DNA of 64,000 nt from Stenotrophomonas sp. MMGLT7 (GCF_021168555.1 NZ_JAJOZS010000011.1:1-64000), one strand, 5' to 3'; counted from the first letter of the stretch, positions 39,401 to 50,013 are shown. Numbers and translations: made by a program. The notes: generated by a model not told the origin, from the letters alone.

Positions 39401-39573
39401 TCGCTGGGAGCCGCGCCCGGCTGGGCGATGCTGACGGTGACGACGGGGAAGCTCACGCTCGGGTTGGCGTTGACCGGCAACCTGACGAAGGCGCTCCAGC
39501 CGGCAACGGCCAGCACCAGGAACAGCACCAGGGTCGGGATCGGCCGGCGGATCGCCCACGACGACAGGTTCAT
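36472..39573 (-). CDS. RND-family efflux transporter (HAE1 type inner-membrane pump)
   Basis: A 1033-residue proton-driven pump subunit of a tripartite efflux system. It starts with MNLSSWAIRRPIPTLVLF and shows the duplicated layout of twelve membrane helices and two large periplasmic loops. TM4 contains VGILVDDAIVEIEN with the paired Asp of the proton relay found in hydrophobe/amphiphile exporters. It is coupled to the fusion-protein gene by a four-base overlap (ATGA). Substrates are probably hydrophobic compounds or drugs; nothing here specifies them. Likely controlled by the nearby TetR. Confidence 0.93.
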   Translation of the reverse strand: MNLSSWAIRRPIPTLVLFLVLAVAGWSAFVRLPVNANPSVSFPVVTVSIAQPGAAPSELENAVTRRVEAAIAGLAGIRHLSSSVADGVSVTTAEFQLGIDPDRASNDVREAVAQVRGDLPPTILEPVVARVDVEGGAIFHYAVSAPGRSPAELSWFIDDTVSRALLAAPGVQQVQRLGGVGREIRVELRPERLQALGITAGQVNQQLAQSNIDVPGGRATLDGREQAIRTLGGAASVQALGERPIALPDGGRARLSELATVSDASAEPRTRARLDGREVVGFAVFRSRGSSDTVVAKGVESAIAGLQRSHGDVRIEQVATTVDYTRASYRAAMSALLEGAALTVLVVMLFLRNWRATLVAAISLPLSILPTFAVMLWLGYTLNSITLLALTLVVGILVDDAIVEIENIDRHLDRGKRPFQAAIDAAGAIGFAVVAITATIVAVFLPVSFIGGNIGQYFSQFGVTVSAAVLASLLVARLGTPLLAAYLMQPRDGGRGRAEAGPHGLLARYLGLLDWALRHRRATLVAGAAFLAVSLALVPLLPSGFLPVSDRGLSQLDVSLPPGTPLAQTDARLQAVATAIGRRPEVAAVFASAGGEDVARGELLIRLKPAGQRRLGQKEFEQALRRQLAGFADMRFAFRGENAARELSVILVGDDPAALSGAAHALRRQMRDLPGVANVQVEEPLPRPELQVRPRLDEAARAGVSPLAIGTALRIATVGDLDADSARFDFAERQVPVRVALAGSARDDLDTLRRLRVASDDGGSVPLHALAELRFGEGPSRIERFDRQRRVSVDADLVPGFTLGQALAGIDALPALRALPAGVRQVEYGDAEYMAEMFAKFGTAMGFGVLMVFAVLVLLFRDFLQPLTILVALPLSVGGAIGALLLYGAALDLPAVIGILMLMGIVTKNSILLVEFAIEKRRAGMARTPALLQSGAERARPIIMTTLAMAAGMLPAVFGGGADAGFRAPMAVAVIGGLLTSTLLSLVFVPVVFACMDDLRQWLAPKLARLTSVTAQDRQQAEARAQERQAASS

Positions 39574-40769
39574 GGCGTGCGTCCTTCCGCGGCGCCGCTG
39601 GCGGCGGCCGCCGCAACCACGTCGCCCTCGTGCACGAAGGCGGCGGCGTCGAGCACCACGCGCTCGCCGGGCTGCAGGCCGGCGAGGATCTCCAGCACGC
39701 CGCCGCCGCGCCGCCCCGGCACCACCACGCGCCGCGTCACCTGCCCGGCCGCGTCGACCCGCATCACCGAGGCCTCGCCGTCGGCGGCCACCGCCACCGC
39801 GCGCGCAGGCAATGCCAGCGCCAGCACCAGCGGCGGCAGCGCCAGCCGGGCCTCGGCGTAGCCGCCCGCGCGCAGGCCCTCGGCGCGGCGCAGGGCGATG
39901 CGTACCCGGCCCAGCCGCGTACGCGCATCGACCTCGGGCGTCAGCAGCCGGACCTCGCCGTCGAGGTCGGCCGGCAAGCCGTCCACTGCCACCCGCACCG
40001 GCATGCCGGGGGCGAGCAGCGCCAGCTCCGCGGCGGACGCCTCGCCGTCGAATTCGATCGCGCCGTCCTGGATCAGCCGGAACAGCGGCTCCGCGCCGGT
40101 CAGGGCGCCGACCCGCGCCGTGCGTGCGGCGATGACGCCATCGGCAGGCGCGAGGATGTCGGCCTTGCCGCGCTGGCTGCGGCTGTCGGCCACCTGCGCC
40201 TGCGCCTGTTCCATCTCGGCACGCGCGGCCTGCAGGCTGGCGGTGGCCGCGGCGGCGCGGGCGCGCTGCTCGTCGACCTGCTGCGCGCTGACCGATCCCG
40301 AGCGGCCCAGCGGCTCGATGCGCTGCAGGCTGGCGCGGGCTTCCTCGTCCAGCGCCTGCTGCTGGCGCAGCGCGGCGCGGGCACGCGCCAGCGCGGCCTC
40401 GGCCTGCCGCAGCTGCGCCTGCACGCCGTCGGCCTCCAGCCGCGCCAGCAGTTGGCCGCGCCGCACCACGTCACCGACCTCGGCATGCACCTCGGCCACC
40501 CGCTGCTCCTGCAGCGCGGTGCCGATGGCGATGTCCTCGCGCGCCACCAGGACGCCGCTCAGGTGCAATGGACGTGCCAGCGTCGCCGGCGCGGCGGTGG
40601 CCGTGCCGACCTGCAATGGCGCCTCGGCGGCGGCTGCCGGCGGCTTGCCGGACCAGGCGCGGACGACCAGTACCAGGGCCGCCAGCGCGAGCGCCACGGC
40701 CACCAGCCAGCGGCGCAGCCGGGGTGGAATCCTGGAAACAAGGGAAACGCGGGAACGATTCATCGGCAT
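39570..40769 (-). CDS. RND efflux periplasmic adaptor (membrane fusion protein)
   Basis: A 399-residue adaptor joining the inner-membrane pump to an outer-membrane channel. Features are an N-terminal membrane anchor (about 20-40, WLVAVALALAALVLVVRAW), a lipoyl half-motif (EVHAEVGDVVRRGQLLARLE), a coiled-coil hairpin (about 115-205), a second lipoyl half (KADILAPADGVIAARTARVG) and a beta-barrel domain. Starts at 40769 and 40763 are both possible. It is separated from tetR by 403 bases containing a MITE-like repeat. Confidence 0.92.
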   Translation of the reverse strand: MPMNRSRVSLVSRIPPRLRRWLVAVALALAALVLVVRAWSGKPPAAAAEAPLQVGTATAAPATLARPLHLSGVLVAREDIAIGTALQEQRVAEVHAEVGDVVRRGQLLARLEADGVQAQLRQAEAALARARAALRQQQALDEEARASLQRIEPLGRSGSVSAQQVDEQRARAAAATASLQAARAEMEQAQAQVADSRSQRGKADILAPADGVIAARTARVGALTGAEPLFRLIQDGAIEFDGEASAAELALLAPGMPVRVAVDGLPADLDGEVRLLTPEVDARTRLGRVRIALRRAEGLRAGGYAEARLALPPLVLALALPARAVAVAADGEASVMRVDAAGQVTRRVVVPGRRGGGVLEILAGLQPGERVVLDAAAFVHEGDVVAAAAASGAAEGRTP

Positions 40770-41172
40770 AGCTCGGAAAGGAAGCGGTTGCTTCCGGGCG
40801 CAAGTGGGTCCGCCAGCAATCGGGGCAAGGCGACAGCGGCGGCTGTCTGTTCATCACATCGAAACACCCCGGATCTCCCTTCTCCCGCTTGCGGGGGAAG
40901 GTGCCCGAAGGACGGATGGGGGTTGCCTGGAGCATGGGAAAGCCAGAGCAAAAGCCCCCCATCCGGCGCTCCGCGCCACCTTCCCCCGCAAGCGGGAGAA
41001 GGGAACTTGCCCATCGCTGTTCCGTGATGAGAGACGTTGCAGCAAGGGGGACTGCGCTTTGCATGGGATTCCCCTGGATTTCGACAGGCACGGCGATACC
41101 TGCGGCACCGCTGTCGGGTCGGTGCCGTGGGTGATCGGGACAAGGTCCGGCAGCGGCCGGGAGCCGGCGTTC
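40770..41172. other. 403-base region between tetR and the adaptor gene
   Basis: No gene seen. It contains the MITE-like repeat copy 2 (40876-41005). The rest is GC-rich and without a recognisable promoter or terminator. The gap splits what would otherwise be a tetR-adaptor-pump operon. Confidence 0.6.
40876..41005. repeat. MITE-like inverted repeat (copy 2)
   Basis: TCCCTTCTCCCGCTTGCGGG ... CCCGCAAGCGGGAGAAGGGA ends with inner GGTGCCCGAAGGACGGATGG and CATCCGGCGCTCCGCGCCAC. The centre GGAGCATGGGAAAGCCA is shared with copy 3. Confidence 0.88.
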
Positions 41173-41775
41173 CTAGCCGGGAGACGGCGCCAGGAAGCGG
41201 CGGATCATCCGCATCAGCACCGGGGCATGGCTCGCGGCGTCGAAGTCGGCATCCATCAGGGCCCGGCCCACCGCGCCATCGGCCAGCGCGATCAGCCAGG
41301 TGGCGGCCAGTTCCGGCTGCAGCTCCGGATCGACCTGCCCCCTGGCGATGCCGCGTTCGAGCAGTGCCACCAGGTCCGCCTTGACCCGCGCCTCGTTGGC
41401 CGCGAACAGCTTGCCGATCTCCGAGTTGCTCATGGCCTCGGCGGCGATCTCGATGCTGATGCGCGCATAGACCGGATCGGCCGACTGCTGCAGCAGCTCG
41501 CCGGCCAGTTGCTCGATGGCCGCCACGACATCGTCCTGCCCGGCCAGGCCGGCGAAGCGCTCCACCATCTCGCGCCGGTCGTCCTCGGCGATGGCGGCGA
41601 TGACCGCCTGCTTGTTCGGGAAGTAGTGGAACAGGTTGCCGGGACTCATTCCGGCGGCGGCGCAGATCTCGTTGGTCGAGGTTCCGTGGAAGCCCTTGCG
41701 CGCGAAGCACGACAGCGCCGCCTCGATGATCTGGCGGCGCTTGGCCTCGTGCCTTGCCGGGTCGACTTTTCTCAT
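41173..41775 (-). CDS. TetR-family transcriptional repressor of the efflux genes
   Basis: A 200-residue regulator with an N-terminal TetR helix-turn-helix (about 10-55, ALSCFARKGFHGTSTNEICA, GNLFHYFPNKQAVI) and a C-terminal ligand-binding helical domain. It is transcribed away from the outer-membrane channel gene; the 118-base spacer holds a 20-base inverted repeat that fits a TetR operator. The adaptor and pump lie downstream on the same strand. Presumably a pump substrate relieves repression; the inducer is unknown. Confidence 0.9.
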   Translation of the reverse strand: MRKVDPARHEAKRRQIIEAALSCFARKGFHGTSTNEICAAAGMSPGNLFHYFPNKQAVIAAIAEDDRREMVERFAGLAGQDDVVAAIEQLAGELLQQSADPVYARISIEIAAEAMSNSEIGKLFAANEARVKADLVALLERGIARGQVDPELQPELAATWLIALADGAVGRALMDADFDAASHAPVLMRMIRRFLAPSPG

Positions 41776-41819
41776 CGCGTTCTCCGTATCCAGGGCGCTG
41801 GCCCTGCCTGCTTATTTAC

Positions 41820-41839
41820 TAGACTAACTACTTAATCTA
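41820..41839. promoter_or_regulatory. TetR operator within the efflux promoter
   Basis: T-AGACTAA-CTAC-TTAATCT-A: inverted half-sites AGA(C/T)TAA with one mismatch around a four-base centre, in a clearly AT-rich spot. On the + strand it fills the spacer of a plausible promoter (TTTACT at 41815, 17 bases, TATTAT at 41838), so a bound repressor would block polymerase. Confidence 0.7.
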
Positions 41840-41893
41840 TTATTTTGCCCGACGTGCCGCGTGTCAAGCGACGACGAACGAAAGGACAAGACA

Positions 41894-43372
41894 ATGGACT
41901 ACCGGCCCCCTGCCCGCTTCCGCTGCGCGGCCTGGCCGCTGGCATTGCTGGCCGGCGCCAGCCTGCTGGGCGGCTGCGTCTCGCTCGGCCCCCTGCCCGA
42001 CCCGGTACAGCCGGTCGCGGCGCAATGGAGCAACCGTAACGCCGTGCCGGATACCCCGGGCACCGACCCGGCCAGATGGTGGGCGGGCTTCGACGATCCG
42101 GTGCTCGATGCCCTGGTCGCACGCACGCTGGCGCAGAACCTGTCGCTGGCCCAGGCCGGCCATCGCCTGCGCGCCGCGCGGGCGATGGTGCGGCCCGCAT
42201 TGGCGCAGCGCTTTCCGCGGCTCGACGCCAACGCCGGCGGCCACCGCCAGCAGCGCCTGTCCGGCCCCGGCAACATCGACCTGAATCGCAGCGAGTTGCG
42301 CGCCGACGGCACGCCGCTGCTGCGCGAGGAAGCCCGCGCCAGCGGCTACTACCAGGCCGGCTTCGATGCCGCCTGGGAGATCGACCTGTTCGGCCGCGCG
42401 GCCGCCGCCGGCGATGCCGCGCGCGCGGCGGCCGATGGCGCCCTGGCCGACGCGGGCATGGCACGGGTATCGGTGGTGGCCGAGGTGGTGCGCAGCTACG
42501 TCGAACTGCGTGCCGCGCAGCGCCGCCAGGCCCTGCTGGCGCTGAACCTGGAGGACCAGAACCGGCTGGTCGCGCTGACGCGCGAACGCCGCGACGCCGG
42601 AATCGCCAGCGACCTGGAGGTGGACCGCAGCCTGGCCGCTGCCGCCGGCTCGGCGGCGCAGCTGCCCCTGCTGGGGCAATCCATCCGGCAGGCCGCCCAG
42701 CGCATCGCCGTGCTGACCGGCCAGGCCACGGTCGATCCGCAGTTGCTGCAGCCGGCTCCGCAGCCGTCGGCGGAGCACCTCTCCCTGACGCTGCTGCCGG
42801 CCGACCTGCTGCGTGTCCGGCCCGAGATCCAGCGCGCCGAACACGCGGTCGCGCAGGCCGGCGCGGAACTGGGCATTGCCGTCGCCGACCTCTACCCGCG
42901 CCTGAGCCTGGCGGGCGACCTGATCGCCAGCGGCAACCTGGTCGGCACGCCGCTGCCGGGGCACGCCAGCAATGCCACCGCGGGACTGTCGATCAGCATC
43001 CCCCTGCTGGACTGGGGTGCGCGCCGTGCCGTGGTGAATGCGCGCGAGGCCGAACTGGCCGCGGCGATCGAAGGCTACCGCCTGGCGGTGCTCGAAGGCA
43101 TCGAGGAAACCGAGAACGCGCTGGCCGCGGTCGAGGCCGGACGCCGCCTAGCCGCCGAGGAGGCCATTCGCCTGCAGGCCACCCGGCGCGCCGCCGAGCA
43201 TGCCGACATGCTGTACCGGCGCGGCATGGCCAGCCGGTTCGACACCCTCGACGCCGGCATCGCCCTGCGCCAGGCGCAGATGAGCGGCGCCGACGCCGCC
43301 GAGCAGCAGGCGCTGGCGGTAGTCGCGCTGCACAAGGCGGTGGGCGGCGCCAGCCTGGAGCCGGCGCACTGA
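41894..43372 (+). CDS. Outer-membrane efflux lipoprotein (NodT/OprM family)
   Basis: A 492-residue TolC-like channel that completes the tripartite RND system. The lipoprotein signal ends at the lipobox LLGGC (Cys about 27), followed by two repeated outer-membrane efflux domains (QNLSLAQAGHRLRAARAMVR, LLDWGARRAVVNAREAELAA). ATG 41894 is preferred; an in-frame GTG at 41861 would add 11 residues before the signal. It diverges from tetR across the operator. A terminator follows at 43421. Confidence 0.92.
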   Translation: MDYRPPARFRCAAWPLALLAGASLLGGCVSLGPLPDPVQPVAAQWSNRNAVPDTPGTDPARWWAGFDDPVLDALVARTLAQNLSLAQAGHRLRAARAMVRPALAQRFPRLDANAGGHRQQRLSGPGNIDLNRSELRADGTPLLREEARASGYYQAGFDAAWEIDLFGRAAAAGDAARAAADGALADAGMARVSVVAEVVRSYVELRAAQRRQALLALNLEDQNRLVALTRERRDAGIASDLEVDRSLAAAAGSAAQLPLLGQSIRQAAQRIAVLTGQATVDPQLLQPAPQPSAEHLSLTLLPADLLRVRPEIQRAEHAVAQAGAELGIAVADLYPRLSLAGDLIASGNLVGTPLPGHASNATAGLSISIPLLDWGARRAVVNAREAELAAAIEGYRLAVLEGIEETENALAAVEAGRRLAAEEAIRLQATRRAAEHADMLYRRGMASRFDTLDAGIALRQAQMSGADAAEQQALAVVALHKAVGGASLEPAH

Positions 43373-43420
43373 CCCGGCGATCCGAGTCCGTCCACATCCG
43401 GCGTGCAGGCGGCCAAAGGA

Positions 43421-43443
43421 AAAGCCGCGCAATGCGCGGCTTT
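43421..43443. terminator. Bidirectional terminator-like hairpin
   Basis: AAAGCCGCGC - AAT - GCGCGGCTTT: a ten-pair perfect stem with A-rich and T-rich ends on both strands. It lies between the converging outer-membrane channel and secF genes, so it can end both. Confidence 0.85.
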
Positions 43444-43478
43444 CCCGGTCCAGCCAGTGGCGATGGATACCCGCCGGC

Positions 43479-44450
43479 TCAGGGCCGCCGCGCCAGCGCC
43501 TCGACGTCCTTGGCCTTGGGCAGCAGGTCCTGCTTGGTCACCCTCAGCGGCCCCATGGTCAGCAGCGGGCACGCCAGGAAGATCGACGACAGGGTGCCGA
43601 CCACGCAGCCGATCATCTGCGTCAGCGCCAGCCCTTCCAGCGAGCCGCCGCCGTACAGATACAGCGCCAGCACCGACAGGAAGAACACCAGCGAGGTGAT
43701 GATGGTGCGCGACAGCGTCTGGTTGATCGAGCGGTTCATCACCTCCAGCGGCTCCACCCGCAGGCTGCGGAAGTTCTCGCGCACGCGGTCGAACACCACG
43801 ATGGTGTCGTTGATCGAGAAGCCCATCACCGACAGCAAACCGGCCAGCACGGTCAGGTCGAAGTCCTTGCCGCTGAGCGAGAAATACGCCGCGGTGACCA
43901 CCACGTCGAACAGCGTGGTGATGCTGGCGACGATGGCGAACTTCATCTCGAAGCGGAACGCGATGTAGATCAGGAAGCCGACGATCACGAAGATCGCGGC
44001 GTACAGGCCGTTGCGGGCCAGCTCCTTGCCCACCTGCGGGCCGACGAACTCGTTGCGCAGCACCGTGGCCTGGTTGTCCGGCGTGGAGATCGCGGCCAGC
44101 ACCTCCTGGGCGACGCGGTTGTTGGCCTCGGCGTTGTTGCTGGTCTCCTCGCCGTGCGGCTGCAGCCGCACCAGCAGGTCGGCACCGCTGCCGAAGTTCT
44201 GCACCTGGGCGCCGCCGTAGCCGGCCCGCTCCAGGCGCTCGCGCACGCCGTCCACGTCGGCCGGCTTCTCGAAGCGCGCCTCGATGACGGTGCCGCCGGT
44301 GAAGTCCAGCGCGTAGTTGAAGCCCTTGACCACGATCAGGCCGATGGAGGCGAACAGCACCAGCAGCGACAGCGCCACGGCGATGTGCCGGGTGCGCATG
44401 AAGTCGAACTTGGTGTTGTTCGGAATGAGGTGCAACGGGAAAAGTTTCAT
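43479..44450 (-). CDS. secF: Protein translocase subunit SecF
   Basis: SecF works with SecD to pull exported proteins through SecYEG using the proton gradient. The 323-residue protein has six membrane helices, an N-terminal periplasmic P1 domain (FNYALDFTGGTVIEARFE) and the helix-4 region FSINDTIVVFDRVREN. ATG 44450 is chosen for the canonical start MKLFPLHLIPNNTKFDFMR. It follows secD after 16 bases. Confidence 0.96.
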   Translation of the reverse strand: MKLFPLHLIPNNTKFDFMRTRHIAVALSLLVLFASIGLIVVKGFNYALDFTGGTVIEARFEKPADVDGVRERLERAGYGGAQVQNFGSGADLLVRLQPHGEETSNNAEANNRVAQEVLAAISTPDNQATVLRNEFVGPQVGKELARNGLYAAIFVIVGFLIYIAFRFEMKFAIVASITTLFDVVVTAAYFSLSGKDFDLTVLAGLLSVMGFSINDTIVVFDRVRENFRSLRVEPLEVMNRSINQTLSRTIITSLVFFLSVLALYLYGGGSLEGLALTQMIGCVVGTLSSIFLACPLLTMGPLRVTKQDLLPKAKDVEALARRP

Positions 44451-44466
44451 CGTTCGTTCTCTCCCG

Positions 44467-46320
44467 TCAGACGGCCAGGGACTTGAGCTTCTTGCGGCGT
44501 GCATAGACCAGCACGGCAATCGCACGCGATACGGTGATGGCGGTGAACATCGACGCCAGGATGCCGACGATCAGGGTCACCGCGAAGCCCTTCAGCGGAC
44601 CGGTGCCGAAGGCGTACAGCGCCACGCCGGCGAGGATGCCGGTGAGGTTGGCGTCGAGGATGGTGCCCGAGGCCTTCTCGTAGCCGGCGACGATCGAGGC
44701 CTTGGGCGTCAACCCCAGCCTCAGTTCCTCGCGGATGCGCTCGTTGATCAGCACGTTGGCGTCCACCGACAGGCCGATCGACAGCGCCAGGCCGGCGAAG
44801 CCGGGCAGCGTCATCGTGGCACCGAACAGCGACAGCACCGCCACCACGATCAGCAGGTTCATCAGCAGTGCCAGCGAGGTGATCACGCCGAACATGCGGT
44901 AGTACACGGTGAAGAACACCAGGGTGAACACGAACGCGTACAGCACCGCGGTGACGCCGCGCTCGACGTTCTCCGCACCCAGGCTGGGGCCGACGATGCG
45001 CTCCTCGACGAAGTCCATCGGCGCGGCCAGCGAACCGGCGCGCAGCAGCTTGGACAGGTTGTCGGCCTCGGTCTTCTCCAGGCCGGTGGTGATGAACTGC
45101 TTGCCGAACACGCCATTGACGTTGGCGACCGAGATCACTTCCTCGTTGATGCGGAAGCTGCGCACCTCCTTGCCATCCACCATGTTCACGGTGGGGATGC
45201 GCTCGGTGTAGACCACCGCCATCGGCTTGCCGACGTTGGCGCTGGTGAAGTCGAACATCTTCTGCCCGCCGGCGTTGTTCAGGGTGACGCTGACCGCCGG
45301 CAGGCCGTTCTGGTCGGTGCTGACGGTGGCGTTGACCATCTGGTCGCCGGTGACGATGACGCGCTTGTTGAGCAGCACCGGCGCGCCGGAATCGCGCATC
45401 CGGTAGACCTTGGCCTCCGCCGGGATGTTGCCGCTGGCAATGGCGTCCTGGGCGTTGCCGGGGACCACCGCGCGGTATTCGAGGGTGGCGGTGGCGCCGA
45501 TCATGCGCTTGGCCTCGGCGGTGTCCTGCACGCCGGGCAGCTGCACGACCACGCGGTCGTCGCCCTGGCGCTGGATGATCGGCTCGGCCACGCCCAGCGA
45601 GTTGACGCGGTTGCGCAGCGTGGTGATGTTCTGCTCGATCGCGCCGGAGGCGATCTGCGCCAGCTCGCTCTCGGGGATGGTCACGGTGATGCGGTTGCCG
45701 GCGATGCCGTAGCTCAGCGTCGGCTGCGACTTGGCCAGCACGTCGCGCGCACTCGCCGCGGCGCTGGCGCCGCCGGACGGGCTCAGCACCGCGACGATGC
45801 TGTGGTCGGGGCGGCGTTCCACCGACTGGTAGGCGATGCGGTTGTCGCGCAGGGTGACGCGGATGTCCTCGGCGTAGGCGTCGATGCGCTTTTCCAGCGC
45901 CGCCTTCTGGTCCACCTGCAGCACGAAGTGCACGCCGCCCTGCAGGTCCAGGCCCAGCACCATCGGCTTGGCGCCGATGTTGGTCAGCCAGTCCGGCACG
46001 GTCGAGGCCAGGTTCAGCGCGACGACGTAGTTCTCGCCGAGCTTGTCGCGCAGCACGTCGTTGGCGCGGGTCTGCGCATCCAGGCTGGGCAGCCGCACCA
46101 GCAGGCTGTCGCCCTCCTTGCTGACCGAGGTGGCGTCGACGCCGGCCTGCTTCAGGTCGGCCAGCACGCCGTCACGCAGGGCGTCGTCGATCTGCGCGCC
46201 GCGGTTGGCGGTGATCTGTACCGACGGGTCCTTCTGGTAGATGTTGGGCAGCGCGTACAGCACGCTGACCGCCAGCACGGCAAGGATGAGGAAATACTTC
46301 CAGCGGGGAAATTCGAGCAT
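44467..46320 (-). CDS. secD: Protein translocase subunit SecD
   Basis: The partner of SecF in post-translocational pulling. The 617-residue protein has an N-terminal membrane helix, a large periplasmic P1 domain (about 30-440, including KPMVLGLDLQGGVHFVLQVD) and five C-terminal membrane helices with LPGFAGLALSIGLSVDANVL and NERIREE. Normal length. Middle gene of yajC-secD-secF. Confidence 0.96.
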   Translation of the reverse strand: MLEFPRWKYFLILAVLAVSVLYALPNIYQKDPSVQITANRGAQIDDALRDGVLADLKQAGVDATSVSKEGDSLLVRLPSLDAQTRANDVLRDKLGENYVVALNLASTVPDWLTNIGAKPMVLGLDLQGGVHFVLQVDQKAALEKRIDAYAEDIRVTLRDNRIAYQSVERRPDHSIVAVLSPSGGASAAASARDVLAKSQPTLSYGIAGNRITVTIPESELAQIASGAIEQNITTLRNRVNSLGVAEPIIQRQGDDRVVVQLPGVQDTAEAKRMIGATATLEYRAVVPGNAQDAIASGNIPAEAKVYRMRDSGAPVLLNKRVIVTGDQMVNATVSTDQNGLPAVSVTLNNAGGQKMFDFTSANVGKPMAVVYTERIPTVNMVDGKEVRSFRINEEVISVANVNGVFGKQFITTGLEKTEADNLSKLLRAGSLAAPMDFVEERIVGPSLGAENVERGVTAVLYAFVFTLVFFTVYYRMFGVITSLALLMNLLIVVAVLSLFGATMTLPGFAGLALSIGLSVDANVLINERIREELRLGLTPKASIVAGYEKASGTILDANLTGILAGVALYAFGTGPLKGFAVTLIVGILASMFTAITVSRAIAVLVYARRKKLKSLAV

Positions 46321-46377
46321 TGCGCAATCCCGCGCGGTGCCGGCCCGGCACCGCGCCCAGTAGGGGGGAGTCTTGGA

Positions 46378-46728
46378 TCAGGCGGCGGACTTGAGCGTGC
46401 CCTTGGGCAGCACGTTGCCGATCGCGCCCTTCTGCACGCGCAGGCGCACGTTGTCGGCCACTTCCACGGTGATGAAGTTCTCGCCCACCTCGGTGACGAC
46501 GCCGGCGATGCCGCCGGAGGTGATCACCTCGTCGCCGCGGTTGATCTTGTCCAGCATCGCCTTGTGCTCCTTCTGCCGCTTCATCTGCGGGCGGATCATC
46601 AGGAAGTACATCACCGCGATCAGCACGATCGGGAACAGCAGCGTGGTGAGCCCCATGCCGCCGGCCGGCTGGCCGCCGCCTGCGGCCTGCGCCTGGGCGG
46701 CGGGAATCAGGAAATCGAGCAGGTTCAT
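46378..46728 (-). CDS. yajC: Preprotein translocase accessory subunit YajC
   Basis: A small inner-membrane protein that associates with SecDF and AcrB. The 116-residue protein has one membrane helix (about 28-46, TLLFPIVLIAVMYFLMIRPQ) followed by the conserved cytoplasmic MKRQKEHKAMLDKINRGDEV and TSGGIAGVV. It is placed between tgt and secD in the usual order. Confidence 0.95.
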   Translation of the reverse strand: MNLLDFLIPAAQAQAAGGGQPAGGMGLTTLLFPIVLIAVMYFLMIRPQMKRQKEHKAMLDKINRGDEVITSGGIAGVVTEVGENFITVEVADNVRLRVQKGAIGNVLPKGTLKSAA

Positions 46729-46954
46729 CAGTTGCTTCCTATGGTTGGTCGGTGGCCCGCCTGTGCGGGCACCGGTGCATGCGGCCGCCCGGAGGCGGAA
46801 ATCAAGCCGACGATTATGCCACGAGGTCGCCGCGGGAGGCCCAAGCGGGGCGCCACGGGACGCATCGCCGCACCTGCCGGGCACCGGCGGCCCCGTCCGC
46901 CGGCCCGGGCGGCACGGAACCGGGGCACCCGGGCGGCTTCCGCCGCCCACGCGC

Positions 46955-49226
<2,272 letters not shown>

Positions 49227-49269
49227 GGTGGGGGCGGGAAACCGGGGGCGGGCATTGTAGCTGGGGGGC

Positions 49270-49418
49270 GGGGATTCGGGATTCGGGATTCGGGATTCGG
49301 GATTGGGGATTGGGGATTGGGGATTGGGGATTGGGGATTCGCAAAAGCGTGAAGCCGCCTCGGAGCGTGAACTGCCGCTCTTGCCAATCCCCAATCCCGA
49401 ATCCCCAATCCCCGCCCC
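49270..49418. repeat. Heptad-repeat inverted element (copy 6), longest G-run
   Basis: Left arm of ten or so units, first GGGATTC then GGGGATT (49270-49340), followed by CGCAAAAGC; centre of about 40 bases; then GCTCTTGCCAATCCCCAATC and more CCC units to 49418. The + strand has five consecutive GGGG runs spaced by ATT, which fits an intramolecular G-quadruplex. It fills the gap between the lrp-type gene stop and queA. Confidence 0.88.
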
Positions 49419-49850
49419 TCACCGCTCGAACTTGGTGGACAACACGATCGACGACGTGGTGCGCTCGACGCCGTCGATCGCGCCGATGCGGTCGGTCAGC
49501 ACGTCCATCTCGCCGACCGTGGGCACCACGCCCAGCGCGATCAGATCGTGCGCGCCGCTGACCGAATGCAGCGCGCGCACCTCCGGGATCGCGTGCAGCG
49601 CCTTGACCACCGCGGTCATGTGCTTGGGCAGCACGGTGATCATGATGTGCGCGCGGATGCGGCCGCGCTCGTAGTCGTCGTGGACGCGGACGGTATAGCC
49701 GCTGATGATGCCCTGCTGCTCCAGCCGGTCGATGCGGCTCTGCACCGTGGTGCGCGACAGCCCCAGCCGGCGCGCGATCTGCGCGGTGGAGGCGCGGGCA
49801 TCCTCGCGCAACAGCGAAAGCAGTTGTTCTTCGGCGGGAGTGGCTTTCAT
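49419..49850 (-). CDS. Lrp/AsnC-family transcriptional regulator
   Basis: A 143-residue regulator with an N-terminal winged helix-turn-helix (LLSLLREDARASTAQIARRL, GLSRTTVQSRIDRLEQQGII) and a C-terminal RAM ligand-binding domain (IMITVLPKHMTAVVKALHAI, SGAHDLIALGV). ATG 49850 is chosen as the first Met before the helix-turn-helix; a longer frame exists upstream but crosses the likely promoter. It diverges from the aminotransferase gene over a spacer containing a perfect palindrome, so it probably regulates that gene in response to an amino acid. Confidence 0.9.
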   Translation of the reverse strand: MKATPAEEQLLSLLREDARASTAQIARRLGLSRTTVQSRIDRLEQQGIISGYTVRVHDDYERGRIRAHIMITVLPKHMTAVVKALHAIPEVRALHSVSGAHDLIALGVVPTVGEMDVLTDRIGAIDGVERTTSSIVLSTKFER

Positions 49851-49865
49851 TTCGATCGATACCTG

Positions 49866-49880
49866 TCGTCGAATCGACGA
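49866..49880. promoter_or_regulatory. 15-base palindrome, candidate Lrp/AsnC operator
   Basis: TCGTCGA-A-TCGACGA, a perfect inverted repeat of the length preferred by Lrp/AsnC dimers, 16 bases upstream of the regulator start. A shorter palindrome, TCGATCGA, lies at 49852. Confidence 0.6.
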
Positions 49881-50013
49881 AATAATCCGGTTCAATGCAC
49901 GAATCATAGCTGCCAAACGACGACACGCTCCAGTTAAGTTAGGAGACGAGTCCCCCGCAGCCGCCCGCACAGCCCTGTGCGGGGATCAAGACGCCACGAA
50001 CCCGGAGAGCCGC

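Noticed and set aside
36433-39861. 1142-codon + strand frame opposite the RND pump
   Set aside because: It is His/Arg/Gln-rich shadow sequence; the - strand carries the recognisable RND transporter.
49270-49418. Heptad repeats as a CRISPR array
   Set aside because: Units are seven bases with no unique spacers and no cas genes; the structure is two inverted arms.
49851-49970. N-terminal extension of the Lrp/AsnC regulator to base 49970
   Set aside because: It would add 40 residues unlike the family and cover the divergent promoter and palindrome.
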